Below are positions 6,313 to 7,892 of a stretch of 7,892 nt of DNA, in pieces. The notes beneath the pieces are model-generated. The model was not told where the DNA came from. It saw nothing but the letters and a program-made list of their open reading frames with translations, and searched no databases. A program made the translations under genes and the position numbers. Position 1 is the first letter of the stretch, and each line of letters starts with the position of its first letter. Location of the stretch: NCBI GenBank assembly GCA_017550775.1, contig JAFZOA010000556.1:1-7892 (forward strand). The letters run 5' to 3'. This DNA is from Ruminiclostridium sp. (GTDB lineage Bacteria; Bacillota_A; Clostridia; Oscillospirales; Ruminococcaceae).

Positions 6313-7134
6313 TTATTTCAGTGCATTTTTCGGACATGCATTTTTACATTCCATACATAGGATACATTCTGTTCCATTGAGCCTTTTTCTTGAATTGTCC
6401 GTTATATCAACATTCATCGGACATATCTTTTTACACTTGCCGCAATCGACGCACTTATTCTTATCGCATTTTATTCTGAAAAGTGAAAAGTAGCTCATGG
6501 GTTTAAGGAATACCGTTATCGGACAGATGTATTTGCAGAAGGCACGATTGTCTTTGAACGCAAAAGCAAGGATGATCCCGATGGCATAGTACAGGATATT
6601 TCCAATCAGAAATGCCCAGAACATTATCTTTTCTATGCTGCCTGCATGCGTTAAAAACAAAGCACCGACAAACAGCAGAGAAACTGCAAATGTGACATAT
6701 CGTATCCAACCGATCTTTTTGCGGGGCTGTTCCGGTGTTTTGTAGGGCAGAAAGTCCAGAACCATAGCAGTCCAGCAGGCGAATCCGCACCAACCTCTTC
6801 CGAAGATAAGCGGCCCGAATATCTTCGCTACCGCATAATGGATCGTTGCCGCCTCAAATACTCCGGTAAAGAGGTAGTACCAGAATCCTTCGATCTGCAT
6901 GTTTTCCTGGCAGATAAGCCCAAGATACACCAGCATATACGTTCCCACAAGCAGCTGAACGATCCGCCGCGCGTGCTTATATTTTCTGATGAACAAAAAG
7001 AGACCTAAGGAAATGGAAATTCCTATATAGCTGAAATTAAACAGATAAAACAGATTATCCTTTGTCAGCCATAATGTAATTGCCACTGCTTCAAAAACGA
7101 TCAGCATTATGACCGGTAACGCATATTTTTTCAT
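6313..7134 (-). CDS. NapH-like membrane protein with two 4Fe-4S clusters
   Basis: This is a 273-residue membrane protein with about five to six hydrophobic segments (roughly 5-22, 32-48, 58-75, 88-110, 145-163, 168-193), followed by a cytoplasmic ferredoxin tail. Cys motifs: GRGWCGFACW (C116, C120), CKYICP (C200, C204), then CVDCGKCKKICP (C228, C231, C234, C238) and CILCMECKNACP (C257, C260, C263, C267). The last two are classical 4Fe-4S sites. The CGxxC and CxxxCP pairs are typical of the NapH/MauN/YccM/NosR-C polyferredoxin family, which passes electrons between the quinone pool and partner proteins. I chose ATG at 7134 over an upstream in-frame Met at 7158 because GGAGGA lies six bases before 7134. 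It begins 31 bases after the ABC permease stop, so is probably the last gene of that operon. Electron partner and physiological role are unknown. Confidence 0.
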   Translation of the reverse strand: MKKYALPVIMLIVFEAVAITLWLTKDNLFYLFNFSYIGISISLGLFLFIRKYKHARRIVQLLVGTYMLVYLGLICQENMQIEGFWYYLFTGVFEAATIHYAVAKIFGPLIFGRGWCGFACWTAMVLDFLPYKTPEQPRKKIGWIRYVTFAVSLLFVGALFLTHAGSIEKIMFWAFLIGNILYYAIGIILAFAFKDNRAFCKYICPITVFLKPMSYFSLFRIKCDKNKCVDCGKCKKICPMNVDITDNSRKRLNGTECILCMECKNACPKNALK

Positions 7135-7140
7135 TTGTGT

Positions 7141-7146
7141 TCCTCC
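7141..7146 (-). promoter_or_regulatory. Ribosome binding site choosing start 7134
   Basis: On the minus strand GGAGGA is followed by six bases and ATG at 7134, giving an N-terminus MKKYALPVIML that leads straight into the first membrane helix. The longer reading from 7158 would place this site inside the coding sequence, so it is rejected. Confidence 0.
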
Positions 7147-7165
7147 ATCAAAACCCATGTTTGCA

Positions 7166-7858
7166 TTATTCCAGTCCCTTGCGTCTGTACGCTATTGTAA
7201 ACAGTGCGACGGAAAGTACAAGATTTACCGATATTACTATCACGCTTTCGGCGGAAACAGCCGATGTGCCTATCCCGTTGATAAGCTCGCTGAGCTGCTG
7301 CGAGTATGTTACTCTCGCAGCGGCTTTTATAGTGTCGTTGAACATCGAGAGCATCGGCAGGAACGCGAATATCATCATCACGGGAACGGATATCGAAGTG
7401 GCGGTCATCTGATTGCTGCAGAAAACTCCGATAACAGCACCCGCAAGCTCGGAGAGGATTATCCCCACCGACATCACTGTGATGAACACCGCGAAATCCG
7501 CTCCGCTGTAATCGCCGACTGCGGCAAATACCGCCGTGCCGAACGCGCACATCACGAACACATACGCTCCCACGCCGACAAGATATTCGCCGGGCTTGAC
7601 GTTGCTCATCATAAGCACGCGTAGGGTGTTTTTCTCTTTTTCCTCAGATATTATTGCTGACATACTGGTGAGCGGCGCCATTCCCACAAACATCACCGCG
7701 AACAGCTTTGCGAAGAAATGCTCCGGCATATCTTCGATCTTTATCGCGTTTTCAAAGATGATGACAAGCATGGGGAACATCAGGAACTGTATCAGCACCG
7801 TCTTGTTTTTCAGCGTATCGCTGAGCTGTTTTAAAAATACCGCTTTTATGTTTTTCAT
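7166..7858 (-). CDS. ABC-2-type transporter permease
   Basis: This is a 230-residue integral membrane protein with six likely helices (about 21-38, 49-70, 95-115, 123-147, 152-171, 206-224). The short cytoplasmic segment SEEKEKNTLRVLMMSNVKPG (71-90) between helices 2 and 3 is the typical ABC-2 coupling region (I-x-x-EK-x-x-x-TL-x-x-L). It would form the membrane half of an exporter with the ATPase encoded just upstream. Start ATG 7858 has AAGGAG eight bases before it and overlaps the ATPase stop in an ATGA, so the two are translationally coupled. The NapH-like gene follows after 31 bases. The substrate cannot be told from sequence; ABC-2 exporters move drugs, peptides, polysaccharides or, as in NosFY, serve metalloenzyme maturation. 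Confidence 0.
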   Translation of the reverse strand: MKNIKAVFLKQLSDTLKNKTVLIQFLMFPMLVIIFENAIKIEDMPEHFFAKLFAVMFVGMAPLTSMSAIISEEKEKNTLRVLMMSNVKPGEYLVGVGAYVFVMCAFGTAVFAAVGDYSGADFAVFITVMSVGIILSELAGAVIGVFCSNQMTATSISVPVMMIFAFLPMLSMFNDTIKAAARVTYSQQLSELINGIGTSAVSAESVIVISVNLVLSVALFTIAYRRKGLE

Positions 7859-7892
7859 GCCGAAAGCTCCTTTCCAGTAAGCTCCATAAATA
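7855..7892 (-). CDS. ABC transporter ATP-binding protein, last 11 codons only
   Basis: Reading left from the window edge, the minus strand gives FMELTGKELSA and a TGA at 7855-7857. This is the usual ending of ABC-2-associated ATPases (LEDVFxxLTGKEL). The stop overlaps the permease ATG as ATGA. Only this tail is inside the window; the Walker motifs lie beyond the right edge. Confidence 0.
   Translation of the reverse strand, partial: FMELTGKELSA

Noticed and set aside
7135..7158. Upstream start at 7158 for the NapH-like protein
   Set aside because: The strong ribosome site at 7141-7146 lies inside this extension and is properly spaced for ATG 7134.
7109..7624. 171-codon plus-strand open frame under the ABC permease
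   Set aside because: It is antisense to the permease, with His- and Arg-rich low-quality sequence and no ribosome site seen.

Overview
The window looks like a chromosomal piece of a mid-GC, anaerobic, Ruminococcus/Clostridia-type Firmicute. This rests on strong GGAGG/AAAGGA ribosome sites, a DUF6273-type lipoprotein, HipS/HipT relatives of the Firmicute style, and a NapH-like ferredoxin membrane protein. The lineage is inferred from gene style only. No rRNA, tRNA, CRISPR array or complete mobile element was seen.

Layout. Bases 1-2429 (+) hold a probable two-gene unit: a dicarboxylate/amino acid:cation symporter-family transporter, open at the left edge, followed 28 bases later by an M20D amidohydrolase. 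Together they suggest import and hydrolysis of an N-acylated amino acid or a similar amide. The transporter appears to lack most of the sodium- and substrate-binding side chains of the well-studied members.

Bases 2430-3132 contain no intact gene. They are a mosaic of four gene fragments: on the minus strand, the head of a HipT/HipA-like kinase toxin coupled through ATGA to most of its HipS-like partner; on the plus strand, a short C-terminal tail (tentatively from an ATPase) followed by the first ~58 residues of a protein with a TOPRIM-like motif. I read this as the scar of two lost defence or toxin-antitoxin loci. The breakpoints lie at about 2445, 2855 and 3108.

Bases 3133-5355 (+) encode a 740-residue lipoprotein with two tandem DUF6273-type domains. 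It starts immediately after the TOPRIM fragment is broken. A 99-base spacer follows, holding a possible 3' gene remnant and a small hairpin. Then comes a DUF5131 (phage Gp37/Gp68-type) three-cysteine protein at 5455-6216.

A long, near-symmetrical hairpin at 6240-6284 separates this from a minus-strand set reading in from the right edge: the last codons of an ABC ATPase (7855-7892), an ABC-2 permease (7166-7858) overlapping it by ATGA, and a NapH-like membrane protein with two 4Fe-4S motifs (6313-7134). These three are probably one operon, and the hairpin probably terminates transcription from both sides.
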